NCBI RefSeq assembly: GCF_014697105.1 | Contig: NZ_JACJRF010000002.1 | Span: forward strand, 62,001 to 126,000 | Length of the DNA stretch: 64,000 bases | Direction of reading: 5' to 3' | Source: Anabaena subtropica FACHB-260 | Lineage (GTDB): Bacteria; Cyanobacteriota; Cyanobacteriia; Cyanobacteriales; Nostocaceae | In this document: one piece after another, positions 46,083 to 54,427 of the stretch | Layout: each line of letters begins with the position of its first letter | Position numbering within the stretch: the stretch's first letter is position 1 | The notes under the pieces: generated by a model | The model's database searches: none | Seen by the model: the letters and a program-made list of their open reading frames with translations, nothing else | What the model was told of the DNA's origin: nothing | Made by a program: the position numbers and the translations under genes

Positions 46083-46195
46083 TACTCATTACTCATTACT
46101 CATTACTCACTACTCACTACTCATTACTCATTACTCATTACTCATTACTCATTACTCATTACTCACTACTCATTACTCATTACTTATTACTGATT
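46083..46195. repeat. Heptanucleotide tandem repeat (TACTCAT)n
   Basis: About sixteen imperfect copies of TACTCAT, with variants TACTCAC and TACTTAT. This is the STRR type characteristic of heterocyst-forming cyanobacteria. It lies between the convergent helicase and pentapeptide genes. Confidence 0.9.
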
Positions 46196-46200
46196 ATAGG

Positions 46201-46818
46201 CTATGGACAAAATAAAGTATCGCGGGTGTCGCGTCCTGTGGTGGGATTAGTACCTTTGGCAACTTTACATAATTTTTTCTGCTCGTCTGGACGTAAGAGT
46301 ACATCGGTGAAGTCTGCTCCTTCAATTATTGCTCCGTCAAATTTGGTGCTAGCAGCAAAGGCTCCTTCCAACACTGCATTTGTTAAGTTGGCTCTGATGA
46401 GACGAGCAGAGTCCAAAGTTGCATTTGAGAGGTTTGTTCCCTCTAAATTTGCTGACTCTAAGTTGGCGGCAAAAAAACTGACACCACTTAGATTAGATTT
46501 ACTAAAGTTACTCTGACGCAAGTTAGCTTTTGTAAAACTAGAGTCTGTTAAATCACGTCCTGAGAAGTCGGCTTCAATTAAAATTTCTTTGTTGTAATCA
46601 AGTGCTAAAGCTGGGGGGGTGAAACCGGCAATTGTGATTATGCCGAGTATTCCCCAAAATAATAAGCTAAGTGTACAGAGGCAAAGTTGTTGATATTTTT
46701 TACGCTCTAGCCCGAATAGAGTTATGGTTAAGTCTGACAGAGAAACCAGTGTGCGATCGCTTAATTTCTTTAATTTCAATTTCATGCTACTTTTACCCAA
46801 TGGCGAACCCTCCTCCAT
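46201..46818 (-). CDS. Pentapeptide-repeat protein with membrane anchor
   Basis: Start chosen at ATG 46818; other starts are GTG 46857 and ATG 46785. After an N-terminal basic region and one membrane helix (LCLCTLSLLFWGILGIITIAG), about 100 residues of pentapeptide repeats follow, of the A(D/N)Lxx type (ADFSGRDLTDSSFTKANLRQ, SNLSGVSFFAANLESANLEG). The protein may be thylakoid- or membrane-anchored with the right-handed beta-helix in the lumen or periplasm. Two Cys near the end (KLCKVAKG, DTLFCP) could form a disulfide. Function unknown, as for most such proteins. Confidence 0.82.
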   Translation of the reverse strand: MEEGSPLGKSSMKLKLKKLSDRTLVSLSDLTITLFGLERKKYQQLCLCTLSLLFWGILGIITIAGFTPPALALDYNKEILIEADFSGRDLTDSSFTKANLRQSNFSKSNLSGVSFFAANLESANLEGTNLSNATLDSARLIRANLTNAVLEGAFAASTKFDGAIIEGADFTDVLLRPDEQKKLCKVAKGTNPTTGRDTRDTLFCP

Positions 46819-46857
46819 CACATTATCCTGATCTTGTTTGTTAACGCAAAGGGACAC

Positions 46858-47162
46858 AAGGCTAACGCAGAGGTACGCTGAGTTTATACCTGCAAGCTTT
46901 TAGCTGAAACAGCAAGGTCGGAAAACTGTCGTCAACTCACGCGCAATTCATCTGGCTGATAGAGCTAATCGACAAGGGAACTTAATTATCAGTAACATCT
47001 CTCAAACTTGAGATTTTAATGCTACACCTGAAGCAGTCCAGGTCAAATCGGTAGATTTCTATGCCATTAGTATAAAAACCTATGGCGAAGAATCAATGGG
47101 TAATCAATGATTTCTCATAACTGAAAAATGCCTGATGGCTGAATACATAAGGGAAGACAATA
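46858..47162. other. Intergenic region between divergent genes
   Basis: About 300 bases. Contains no evident gene or strong repeat; likely carries the promoters of the pentapeptide and AMIN-domain genes. Confidence 0.45.
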
Positions 47163-47888
47163 ATGAGTAACAACATTCAGGGGATTCAGCAATTATTTGG
47201 TGCTAGTTTGTTCACTGCTATAACTTTAGTCACAACTAGTAGTGTTGCGGCTCAAGTGCAGATGGCAAAGCTGAATAATTGGCGCTTCTACCCAGACACA
47301 AAAAAGCTGGAAATTACTCTTTCATCTGGTAAAACACCACAATACTTTTACTTAAGTGAACCTCCAAGGCTGGTTGTAGATATTCCCGATACCAAGTTAG
47401 GTAATATTTCCACCCAGCAAAATTATACTGGGTCTGTTCAAAGAGTCCGCGTCTCCCAATTAAACGCTAATGTTACTCGCATTGTCTTAGATTTAGCCCC
47501 AGATTCGGCAGTAGACGCTAACAAAGTACAATTACAACCTATTTCTAAACAAAACCCCACTCGCTGGGTTTTACGTCCTGCAATTGTGAAAGCCGCTACA
47601 AAACCAAGCAACGTGCAGGGAATATCTCCGGTGAGAACGCGATCGCCAAATAACCAACTCCCAACAACGCCCAACTATATACAATTACCTAATACTCTAT
47701 CTCCCATAACTGGTCTTCAACAGCAGCCTTTTGTCAGTGTACCTCCCCTCAATTCTCCTAATCCGACTCCAATATCAAATTCTCCCAAGCAACCCAGTAA
47801 TTTTAACAACGCTACTTCTTCTACCCCCCCAATTCCGACTCTACCCAACTATCCAGTAATTGAGTTTGGTCAACCTCTACCTAAATAG
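47163..47888 (+). CDS. AMIN-domain envelope protein
   Basis: 241 residues. A signal peptide (FGASLFTAITLVTTSSVAAQ) is followed by an AMIN domain: LNNWRFYPDTKKLEITLSSG, PRLVVDIPDTKLG, and VQRVRVSQLNANVTRIVLDL, the hallmark of the peptidoglycan-targeting AMIN fold of AmiC and PilQ. The C-terminal 90 residues are a Pro/Asn/Ser-rich tail. No amidase catalytic domain follows, so it is probably a structural or targeting protein in the periplasm or cell-envelope septum. Similar standalone AMIN proteins are common in filamentous cyanobacteria. Confidence 0.85.
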   Translation: MSNNIQGIQQLFGASLFTAITLVTTSSVAAQVQMAKLNNWRFYPDTKKLEITLSSGKTPQYFYLSEPPRLVVDIPDTKLGNISTQQNYTGSVQRVRVSQLNANVTRIVLDLAPDSAVDANKVQLQPISKQNPTRWVLRPAIVKAATKPSNVQGISPVRTRSPNNQLPTTPNYIQLPNTLSPITGLQQQPFVSVPPLNSPNPTPISNSPKQPSNFNNATSSTPPIPTLPNYPVIEFGQPLPK

Positions 47889-47928
47889 GGAGCAGGGGGA
47901 AAACTAATGATTAATGACTAATGACTAA

Positions 47929-49104
47929 TTACCGTTGAGCAACCCGCATTAATAACAAGATTCCTGTTCCTAGACCAATAAAGTTTGGTAGCCATGCTCC
48001 GATGAAGGGGGAAAAAATCCCAGCCTGTCCTAAAGCGCCAGTAACAAAGCCTAGTAAGTAGTATGAGAAAATCACTATGACACTAATACCAAAACTGGTG
48101 CCTTTGCCTGTGCGTTGGGGTATGGTTCCCATAGCTGCGCCTACCAAACCGAATACTACACAGACAAAAGGCAACGCAAATTTTTGTTGAATCCTCACTT
48201 CGAGTTTACGAATTTTTTGGCGATCGCCACCAAGACGTTCAATATTTAGCTGTTCTAAAGCTTGGGAAATATTCATTTCTCCGTAGTCGCGGCTTTGTTC
48301 TACCAAGCTTAAAGGTGTACGGGGTAGTTTTAGCTGTTGCTGTTCAAAACGCAAAATATTACGATAAGAGCGATCGGGAGCTACTAAATAGATTGTGCCG
48401 TTATAAAAATCCCAGATGCTTTGAGCGCCATTCCACTCGGCAGATTCTGCCACCACAATTTGATTTAAACCTTCTGTAGAACGATCTATAATTGTTAACC
48501 CTTGCATCCGCTTTCCATCAAACTGGTCAGCGTAAAACAGACGTGCTAGTATTCTGTTCTTGCTACCATCTGGTTGTTGAATATCCCGATATTCAGGGTA
48601 AAAAATATTTTGTTGCTGAAGCATAGGTTTGTCTGATTTCAGCGCTTTGTCTAAAGTCAGAGTTGCTTGGTAGTTTGCTGCTGGAGCAATTTCTTCGTTA
48701 AATAGGAATGTCATTCCTGTAACGACAAAACTCAACATCACCGCAGTCATTACCATGCGATAGACACTGACTCCACAACCACGTAAAGCAATCAGTTCAC
48801 TTTCGCTAGATAGACGACTGTAAGTCATCAAAGTCGCCAATAGCGTAGACATGGGGAAGGCTAACACAATAAAATTAGGCAGCTTTAATAAAAAAACCTG
48901 CACTGCAATACTAATGGGTAGTCCAGATTCTACAACTCTTCTGACTAGCTCAAATACAGCATCAATCGTCACGCCAATTGATGAAAAAGCCCCAACACCA
49001 AATAAAAATGTTGGCAGCAGTTCGCTAGTCAGGTAGCGATCCATGATTGTAAAAGGCAGCAGCGAATTGAGGCTATAAAAAGACGGGAATTTCTTAGCTA
49101 CCAT
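47929..49104 (-). CDS. LptF/LptG-family permease (YjgP/YjgQ)
   Basis: 391 residues. Six membrane helices in two groups (residues about 20-130 and 310-390), with a large periplasmic beta-jellyroll domain between. LSSESELIALRGCGVSVYRMV is the conserved coupling-helix segment (SELIALRAxGxS) that contacts the LptB ATPase. Catalyses lipopolysaccharide extraction from the inner membrane with LptB. The lptB and lptA genes lie directly upstream, in the order lptA-lptB-lptF-type on the minus strand. Cyanobacteria often have a single F/G-type gene. A 69-bp gap with STRR repeats separates it from lptB. Confidence 0.88.
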   Translation of the reverse strand: MVAKKFPSFYSLNSLLPFTIMDRYLTSELLPTFLFGVGAFSSIGVTIDAVFELVRRVVESGLPISIAVQVFLLKLPNFIVLAFPMSTLLATLMTYSRLSSESELIALRGCGVSVYRMVMTAVMLSFVVTGMTFLFNEEIAPAANYQATLTLDKALKSDKPMLQQQNIFYPEYRDIQQPDGSKNRILARLFYADQFDGKRMQGLTIIDRSTEGLNQIVVAESAEWNGAQSIWDFYNGTIYLVAPDRSYRNILRFEQQQLKLPRTPLSLVEQSRDYGEMNISQALEQLNIERLGGDRQKIRKLEVRIQQKFALPFVCVVFGLVGAAMGTIPQRTGKGTSFGISVIVIFSYYLLGFVTGALGQAGIFSPFIGAWLPNFIGLGTGILLLMRVAQR

Positions 49105-49173
49105 AGATTTAATTAGTCATTAGTCAACAGTCAAATAGTCATTAGTCAACGGTCAATCGGCAAAAGTCCTCCG

Positions 49174-49902
49174 TTAAACTTGAAAATTATCACCCAAGTA
49201 ATACTGGCGTACAAGAGGATTATTATAAAGTTCGTCAGCATTGCCGTAAGCCAGTATTTGACCTTCACGCAAGATATAGGCGCGGTCAGTAATGGCTAGA
49301 GTTTCTCGAACATTGTGGTCTGTAATTAAGATACCCATGCCGCGATCGCGCAGTTGTGCGACAATTTGTTGAATCTCAAATACAGCGATCGGGTCAACAC
49401 CAGCAAATGGTTCATCCAAAAACAAGAATTTTGGCCCTTCTCGCCCAGCCGCCAAAGCCCTCGCTAATTCTGTCCGTCGTCTTTCTCCCCCAGAAAGTTG
49501 AATTCCTTTACTTCTAGCGACCTTTTCTAAGCGGAACTCCCGCAGTAAAGTGTTGAGTCGCTTTGACCACTCCCAGCGTGGCACATTGGTTTGCTCAAAC
49601 ACCAAAAGAATATTATCTTGTACTGAAAGTTGGCGAAAAATACTGGCTTCCTGTGCTAAATAACCAATGCCTAACCTTGCCCTTTTGTGCATTGGTAAAC
49701 CAGTAATATCTAAACTATCTAGCCAGACTCGTCCCTGATTCGGTTTTTCTAAACCTGTAGCAATGTAGAATGTCGTCGTTTTACCAGCCCCATTGGGGCC
49801 TAGTAAACCAACGATTTCACCCTGTGCTACGGAAAGATTAACGCGATTCACAATTACTCGCTTGCCGTAAGACTTGTGAATATTTTCTAAAACAATTTTC
49901 AC
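49174..49902 (-). CDS. lptB: LptB, lipopolysaccharide export ATPase
   Basis: I chose GTG 49902 (VKIVLENIHKSYGKR): it gives 242 residues, the usual length, and avoids overlap with lptA. The longer frame to 49986 runs into the lptA coding region. Walker A GPNGAGKTT, LSGGERRRTELARAL signature, Walker B FLFLDEPFAGVDP, and the H-loop LITDHNVRETL are all intact. The LptB dimer drives LPS transport with the LptFG-type permease encoded downstream. Because it starts close after lptA, it is probably cotranscribed. Confidence 0.93.
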   Translation of the reverse strand: MKIVLENIHKSYGKRVIVNRVNLSVAQGEIVGLLGPNGAGKTTTFYIATGLEKPNQGRVWLDSLDITGLPMHKRARLGIGYLAQEASIFRQLSVQDNILLVFEQTNVPRWEWSKRLNTLLREFRLEKVARSKGIQLSGGERRRTELARALAAGREGPKFLFLDEPFAGVDPIAVFEIQQIVAQLRDRGMGILITDHNVRETLAITDRAYILREGQILAYGNADELYNNPLVRQYYLGDNFQV

Positions 49903-49930
49903 TATGCCTGTGCTGTCTTGTTGGTTGATG

Positions 49931-50428
49931 CTAATTAGAACGCCGTAATGCCGGTGTTGTCGGAGCAGGTGTATTAGATTGACCACCTTGCTCTGAGTCT
50001 TCCACCATATAAATGGATTCTACCTGACGATTGGATTGGGGTAAGGCAACAAATCGTCCTTCATCAATCAAATATGTTACCCTCTCAGCGCGCATACTGT
50101 TACCGCCTTGCTGCAAAATGTAGACATTGCCACTGAAATCAATCCGGCGTTCCTTGCTGAAGTATTGCGCTTGAGCAGAGGTTGCCTGAATTTGACGAGC
50201 AGGATACAACATCTGCACATTACCACGAGCAGTGATCACCTGATTTTTGGCATCATATTCTTGAATATCAGAGCGAATGGTAAGCGGGCGATTTCCCCCC
50301 GGTGTTTGTGCTGTCACGCTTGACAATTGGTTGGGCAAGGCTACACTACCCAAAAAAGCCACAGGTAGTAGCAAAGCTAATCCCAGGCGGCGCATTGTTG
50401 ATAGAGGCAATTTATAGCAAGGCATCAT
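49931..50428 (-). CDS. lptA: LptA/OstA-like periplasmic lipopolysaccharide transport protein
   Basis: 165 residues. A signal peptide is visible (MRRLGLALLLPVAFLGSVAL, about residues 12-31), so the mature part starts near residue 40. The OstA-N domain: RPLTIRSDIQEYDAKNQVITARGNVQMLYPARQIQATSAQAQYF. It would carry LPS across the periplasm from the inner-membrane LptBFG complex. LptC is not in the window. The Q/S/T-rich tail (SNTPAPTTPAL) is short. The gene leads the lptA-lptB-lptF group. Confidence 0.88.
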   Translation of the reverse strand: MMPCYKLPLSTMRRLGLALLLPVAFLGSVALPNQLSSVTAQTPGGNRPLTIRSDIQEYDAKNQVITARGNVQMLYPARQIQATSAQAQYFSKERRIDFSGNVYILQQGGNSMRAERVTYLIDEGRFVALPQSNRQVESIYMVEDSEQGGQSNTPAPTTPALRRSN

Positions 50429-50704
50429 AGTAAGTTAATATTGGGGATTGTTGCTTGTATACTAATTATCTCAAGTACTTTCTCCAAAAATATAATCTCC
50501 TATGGGGAGTAACATGAGATAATCGCTGGCTGAAATCTTGACGCTTCGCTAAAGTTTAAAGTTTCGTCAATAGTCATTAGTCCTTGGTTATTTTCCTCTT
50601 GCTTCCCTGGTTTTTCCGTTAGTCTACATAAAAAACTAGGGAACAAGAAGAAGTTTCTCATTCCCCAAAGCCTTACGCCTGATAAATTGAGTCAAGCTAA
50701 TTAA

Positions 50705-51097
50705 CTAATCATTTGTCACCACAATTGTTGGTAAGGACAGGATAGGATGTTCGCTGGGGTTGCTGGCGTTTATCTTGTCTGCTCCAAGTTCTTGTAGTAC
50801 TTTTAACAAACCTACGCTCTGGTTTAGTAATTCATCTACATCAATATTGCCGTAAATTGAAGGGTAACGTCGTAGGCGATTGCTGCCTTCCCCTAGTAAA
50901 ATTACTGCTCCTCGCCAGTTACGATTACCCAAATGATAAAGACCTACGGCAATTTGTAAAATCCCTTGATAAAAGGTTTTTTCTGGTTCGCTAGCTTCAA
51001 TCCATAAAGCTTCTAGGGTGTCATGACAGGCGTAGAACTGTCCAGCGTTAAATTGCTCTACACCTTGCCAAAACTCTGCGGGCATGGTTTCACTCAT
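50705..51097 (-). CDS. DUF309-family protein
   Basis: 130 residues. The signature FWQGVEQFNAGQFYACHDTLEALW, then EKTFYQGILQIAVGLYHLGNRNWRGAVILLGEG, is that of DUF309, a small helical family with the HDxLExLW motif. Function is not known. Its start codon overlaps the ftrC stop (ATGA, 4 nt), so the two are translated from one transcript, which is common in cyanobacteria and suggests a functional link with ferredoxin-thioredoxin reductase. Confidence 0.88.
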   Translation of the reverse strand: MSETMPAEFWQGVEQFNAGQFYACHDTLEALWIEASEPEKTFYQGILQIAVGLYHLGNRNWRGAVILLGEGSNRLRRYPSIYGNIDVDELLNQSVGLLKVLQELGADKINASNPSEHPILSLPTIVVTND

Positions 51098-51459
51098 CCC
51101 ATACTGTCTCGTACTTCTTTAATCGTTTCTAAAGAAATGTCTTGGCTTTCTCCTGCAAATTCATTCTCCTGTGTAAGAAACAGCATACAATGGCACTCTT
51201 TACGTTCTCTCATTGGCACGCAAGGACAGTTCCAGTATGTAGCTTTTACTTCAGCTTCTTTATCTTCGTAATGACGACAAGGACACAAAGGCGCACCTAA
51301 TTCATCCTTATGTTTGGCTAATCCTTCTATGACGACTGCGGTAACAGATGGTTCAGAACAGAAGTAAGTCCCAGTACGTTTAGCATATTGTTCTGAAAAA
51401 TGGCGCATTGCCTCTAGACTTTTATCGCTGGATTTTGTGTTAGCTTCTGATGAAATCAT
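51094..51459 (-). CDS. ftrC: Ferredoxin-thioredoxin reductase catalytic (beta) subunit
   Basis: I chose ATG 51459 (MISSEANTKSSDKS), 121 residues. FTR passes electrons from ferredoxin to thioredoxin, linking photosynthesis to the redox control of enzymes. All cluster and redox cysteines are present: FCSEPS (first Cys), LCPCRHYEDKEAEV (CPC), YWNCPCVPMRERKECHCMLF (CPC and CHC). The spacing CPC-x16-CPC-x8-CHC is that of the [4Fe-4S] and active-site disulfide of plant-type FTR. It overlaps the DUF309 gene by 4 nt at ATGA. Confidence 0.93.
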   Translation of the reverse strand: MISSEANTKSSDKSLEAMRHFSEQYAKRTGTYFCSEPSVTAVVIEGLAKHKDELGAPLCPCRHYEDKEAEVKATYWNCPCVPMRERKECHCMLFLTQENEFAGESQDISLETIKEVRDSMG

Positions 51460-51641
51460 GGGGATCGGCGGTTCATTATTTAAATATTTCTTTGCATTGT
51501 ACCTCAGCCTCACTAGGGTATTGCTAGGGAGTTTTCCCCAAGTTTAGTTTTGAGATATTCATTCTAGTTTCTCAAACATGGGTATTGCTAAAATGGATGG
51601 GATCAAAGAAAAGTTAGGCATCAAAGATATTTAAATTGTCA

Positions 51642-51690
51642 GCATTCATTGAAATTTTGAATAGTTGAAATACAATTTCATAATGAATGC
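51642..51690. repeat. Inverted repeat overlapping the 3' end of the DUF58 gene
   Basis: GCATTCATTGAAATT (51642-51656) is opposed by AATTTC-AT-AATGAATGC (51674-51690), 15 pairs with a two-base bulge. The right arm overlaps the last codons of the DUF58 coding region. No T-run follows. It may be a structure that protects the transcript 3' end, or a terminator without a strong U-tract. Confidence 0.6.
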
Positions 51691-52841
51691 AAGGGTCGTT
51701 GTAACTGAAGTTGCAATGGTTTTTCTTGCTCTAGGATGATGCCTGGGTAATCTTGGTTAATTATTACTTGTTCTTTTAACGATGATACGTCCTGCCATAA
51801 GACCCAACGACTACCTTGAGGCAGAGTAGAAAGGCTGAGAGAGTTTTGTGTCAACCAAATCCAAGGAGAGTTTTGCGGTTCTGGATTGGTAGGTTCTTCT
51901 AAGAATTTAGTTGCTGCTAGTGTTTCCAAAACGACGCGATCGCCTTTCACTAACCCTGTTGATGCAGTCCATATCTGCACTTGTAACTGTTGATGTTGTG
52001 CATAAAAGTACAATGACGCTGCGGCAATTACGGCTTGTTCAAAATTTTCTGTTTCCCAATTGTTACCACTATCAAGGGCGATAATAATCTCCTGTCCACT
52101 CGTCACCATTTCTAACTCCCGTACCCGTAATTCACCATAACGGGCGCTAGTCCGCCAGTGAATCAAACGGGTGGGGTCGCCAACACGATAGGGACGGAGC
52201 GATCGCACCAATCCAGATGTGGCTGTCTGCAATGGTTTACCGCGATATTCGCTCCTTTGACTCTCTTCTTGTCCCAATTCATCGACTAAGGGGCAAGCCG
52301 CTAAAGGTAATACGGTCGGATAAACAATGGCTGAGGCATCACACTGACGCTGGCGACGACACCAAAACAATCCTAAAGGCGCACCCGTACCCAATTCCAC
52401 AGTATGCCAGCGATAGATGCCCCGGCGCTGGGTAGGTTGGTAATGTACCCAACGGTAACTATCTTGACTAGCAATTGTTTCCACCCCTTGTTTTATGGGT
52501 TTACCTAAAACAAAAGGTAATATATCCTCAACTTGCAATAAACTAACAGCCCGCTTTGTCTGGTTGTGAATTTCTAATTCTAAAATTAAGTCGTCCCCGG
52601 CTGATACAGGTTGGATGGGACGACGAGTCACGGATAGACCTGTGAGCGATCGCGGTGGCAAAAATGCAGCTATACCCAATAGGGCAAAACTCACACCGCT
52701 AATGGCATACAACCAGCCAGCCATTGTATTAACCGCCGCACCAAAAAAACAAACAGCAACTCCCACTAGTACCCAGCCGGTGTATGCAGGGGCGCTAGCG
52801 CGGATTTCTAACCAGTTAGTGATGGGTTTAATGATTTTCAT
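51678..52841 (-). CDS. DUF58-domain membrane protein
   Basis: 387 residues. Two membrane helices near the N-terminus (residues about 17-65) anchor a soluble part. The DUF58 motif is LRPYRVGDPTRLIHWRTSAR at about residue 215, followed by a vWA-like stretch (QEIIIALDSGNNWETENFEQ). DUF58 proteins are often next to MoxR ATPases and are thought to act in complex assembly; no MoxR gene is adjacent here. The start ATG 52839-52841 is well supported by hydrophobic helices that follow. It stands alone, with an AT-rich gap to the FTR operon. Confidence 0.87.
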   Translation of the reverse strand: MKIIKPITNWLEIRASAPAYTGWVLVGVAVCFFGAAVNTMAGWLYAISGVSFALLGIAAFLPPRSLTGLSVTRRPIQPVSAGDDLILELEIHNQTKRAVSLLQVEDILPFVLGKPIKQGVETIASQDSYRWVHYQPTQRRGIYRWHTVELGTGAPLGLFWCRRQRQCDASAIVYPTVLPLAACPLVDELGQEESQRSEYRGKPLQTATSGLVRSLRPYRVGDPTRLIHWRTSARYGELRVRELEMVTSGQEIIIALDSGNNWETENFEQAVIAAASLYFYAQHQQLQVQIWTASTGLVKGDRVVLETLAATKFLEEPTNPEPQNSPWIWLTQNSLSLSTLPQGSRWVLWQDVSSLKEQVIINQDYPGIILEQEKPLQLQLQRPLHSL

Positions 52842-52944
52842 GTTTCTTTTTTAACCCAACACTGATGGAAATTCACACTATAACGATAGGAAAGTACAGG
52901 TGCGATCGCACTTGGCTTGTGTCGATTTCAAAAACATTTAAGTG

Positions 52945-53000
52945 GAGTCAACCACTTCCCTACGGGACGCTACGTGTAGCTTGCTTCACGGCAGAAGTAC
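52945..53000. repeat. Dispersed palindromic repeat
   Basis: CCCTACGGGACGCTACGTGTAGC and neighbouring TTCACGGCAGAAGTACGG form nested short dyads (CGTAG/CTACG, TACGGGA/TCCCGTA-like) of the scattered GC-rich repeat type. Similar words occur near 7.5-7.9 kb and 15.3-15.4 kb. Confidence 0.55.
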
Positions 53001-53016
53001 GGAGAATTCAAAAAAG

Positions 53017-53604
53017 TCAATTTTTCTTCTGTAACCAAGCGAAAATTTCATCAACAGAGAGTGTTAAATTCAAATCTTCTAAAACTGGTAATATATCTTT
53101 TCCAGCTAATAACTCTGGCAAGGAATTAGGCTGATAAACCAAAATAGAGCGTTCACTTGAGTCAATTAACCATCCTAGCTGACTGCCATTTCTCAAACAG
53201 TGTAAAATGTTGCCAGTGACTTTAGTTTGATTTTGAGCAGGCGAAAGAATTTCTATTACCCAAGCGGGCGCAAAATCAATACCACTGCTAATAATCTCAC
53301 CGCTTTCATCTAGTGGTAGTTGATTGGTGGAGATAACAACCACATCAGGAACTACTGAACGATTACCACAGGTACAACGTAATTCAGGAAAAGCTTCGTA
53401 GTTACTTCCTAACCCATCAATTACTGCAACTAACCGTTTTTGCAATAAGCTGTGTTTACCTCCTCCCATTGGTTTCTGAATTGCCTCTCCGTTAATATAT
53501 TCCCAAGCTGGTGACTCCTCAATGTATGGAAGTTTTAAGAACTCGTTTAGAGTTGTACTTTCTGGAACTGTAATTTTTCCTTGCGTTAACCCAATATTTT
53601 TCAT
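53017..53604 (-). CDS. Uma2-family (DUF820) putative endonuclease
   Basis: 195 residues with the pattern of the Uma2 family, a PD-(D/E)XK-like fold greatly expanded in cyanobacteria: LPYIEESPAWEYINGEAIQKP (Glu of the core), RSVVPDVVVIST (PDVxV) and FAPAWVIEILSPAQNQTKV (EILSP), where Asp, Glu and Lys build the putative active site. The biological role of the family is unknown; many are single-copy genes in mobile or accessory regions. It starts the patch that includes the toxin-antitoxin pair. Confidence 0.85.
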   Translation of the reverse strand: MKNIGLTQGKITVPESTTLNEFLKLPYIEESPAWEYINGEAIQKPMGGGKHSLLQKRLVAVIDGLGSNYEAFPELRCTCGNRSVVPDVVVISTNQLPLDESGEIISSGIDFAPAWVIEILSPAQNQTKVTGNILHCLRNGSQLGWLIDSSERSILVYQPNSLPELLAGKDILPVLEDLNLTLSVDEIFAWLQKKN

Positions 53605-53839
53605 AATTAGGTTTTTAATTTACATAAAAGTTACAAACGGAATCAGGTGATCTGTTGGAACCACTGGTATTTTGAGATCATAATTGTTCTAGCCTTCCCT
53701 ATTTAGTATAGGCTCAAGCCTTAACTAGTCTTGAAAGTAGCTTGCCGCCGTAGCGATCGCTAATCTTTATAATTTGATCTTGCCATCATTCACAAACAAA
53801 AAACACTCCACTCAAAGTCTTAAATCCTACCAAAAACGG

Positions 53840-54085
53840 TTATTCTGTTCGCTGTACAGTAGTGTTAGTTTGCTGGCGCTGGGCAATCTCTATTAGTAAT
53901 CTTAATGCGTTATTCACTGCTTCGTCGTTGGGAAAAGCTTGAGCAACATCGTGATCTAAACGCACTAAGTTTGTTTGTGTCCGATATCGCTCAACATATT
54001 TACCCCTAACCCCTCCTTCCATTTGGGAAAAGTCATACTCAGAACGTAATTCATCTTCCATTTCGTTTTCAACTTCCTTCTTCAT
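53840..54085 (-). CDS. Antitoxin partner of BrnT-type toxin
   Basis: I chose ATG 54085, preceded by GAGGAAG; 81 residues. The motif EYDFSQMEGGVRGKYVERY and DHDVAQAFPNDEAVNNALRLL matches the antitoxins found next to BrnT-like toxins in cyanobacteria. It overlaps the toxin gene by 17 nt, with the toxin upstream, as expected for BrnT/BrnA-type pairs where the toxin is first. The DNA-binding CopG/RHH part may be reduced. It would neutralise the toxin and autoregulate the operon. Confidence 0.75.
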   Translation of the reverse strand: MKKEVENEMEDELRSEYDFSQMEGGVRGKYVERYRTQTNLVRLDHDVAQAFPNDEAVNNALRLLIEIAQRQQTNTTVQRTE

Positions 54086-54344
54086 AAAACTTCCTCTCTT
54101 TGCGGGTAGCTTTTCGGGCGCTGATAATTCTAATGTTTTCCCCTCTATCAGTATGAGCAATAACTAAGATTTGCCCAAAGCCAGATAGGCCAATAATAAC
54201 GTAGCGACTTTCTCCTATGGAGTGGTCAGGATCAGGGAAAGTTACAGATAGCGGATCATTAAATACGGTTGCGGCTTCCTGAAAAGAAACGCCATGATTC
54301 TCAAGGTTGAGTATCGCTTTGTCTGGATTCCATTCAAATTCCAT
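54069..54344 (-). CDS. BrnT-family ribonuclease toxin
   Basis: I chose ATG 54344 (MEFEWNPDKAILNLENHGVS), 91 residues. The sequence follows the BrnT pattern: FEWNPDKAxxNxxxHGVSFxEA, FNDPLSVTFPDPDHS, YVIIGLSGFGQILVIAHTDRG and IRIISARKATRKERKFYEEG, where the last block (RIISARxAxxxERxxYE) holds the catalytic Arg and Tyr. BrnT is a RelE-like RNase. The antitoxin start overlaps its 3' end. The pair is an accessory module, not an essential operon, next to the Uma2 gene. Confidence 0.85.
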   Translation of the reverse strand: MEFEWNPDKAILNLENHGVSFQEAATVFNDPLSVTFPDPDHSIGESRYVIIGLSGFGQILVIAHTDRGENIRIISARKATRKERKFYEEGS

Positions 54345-54427
54345 GTACAAATCTTTCAGCTTTTCCCTCAATAGTTTAAAGGTCTGCGGAAGAATACTGA
54401 TAACTAGTATTTATGTTGCAGTAACTA

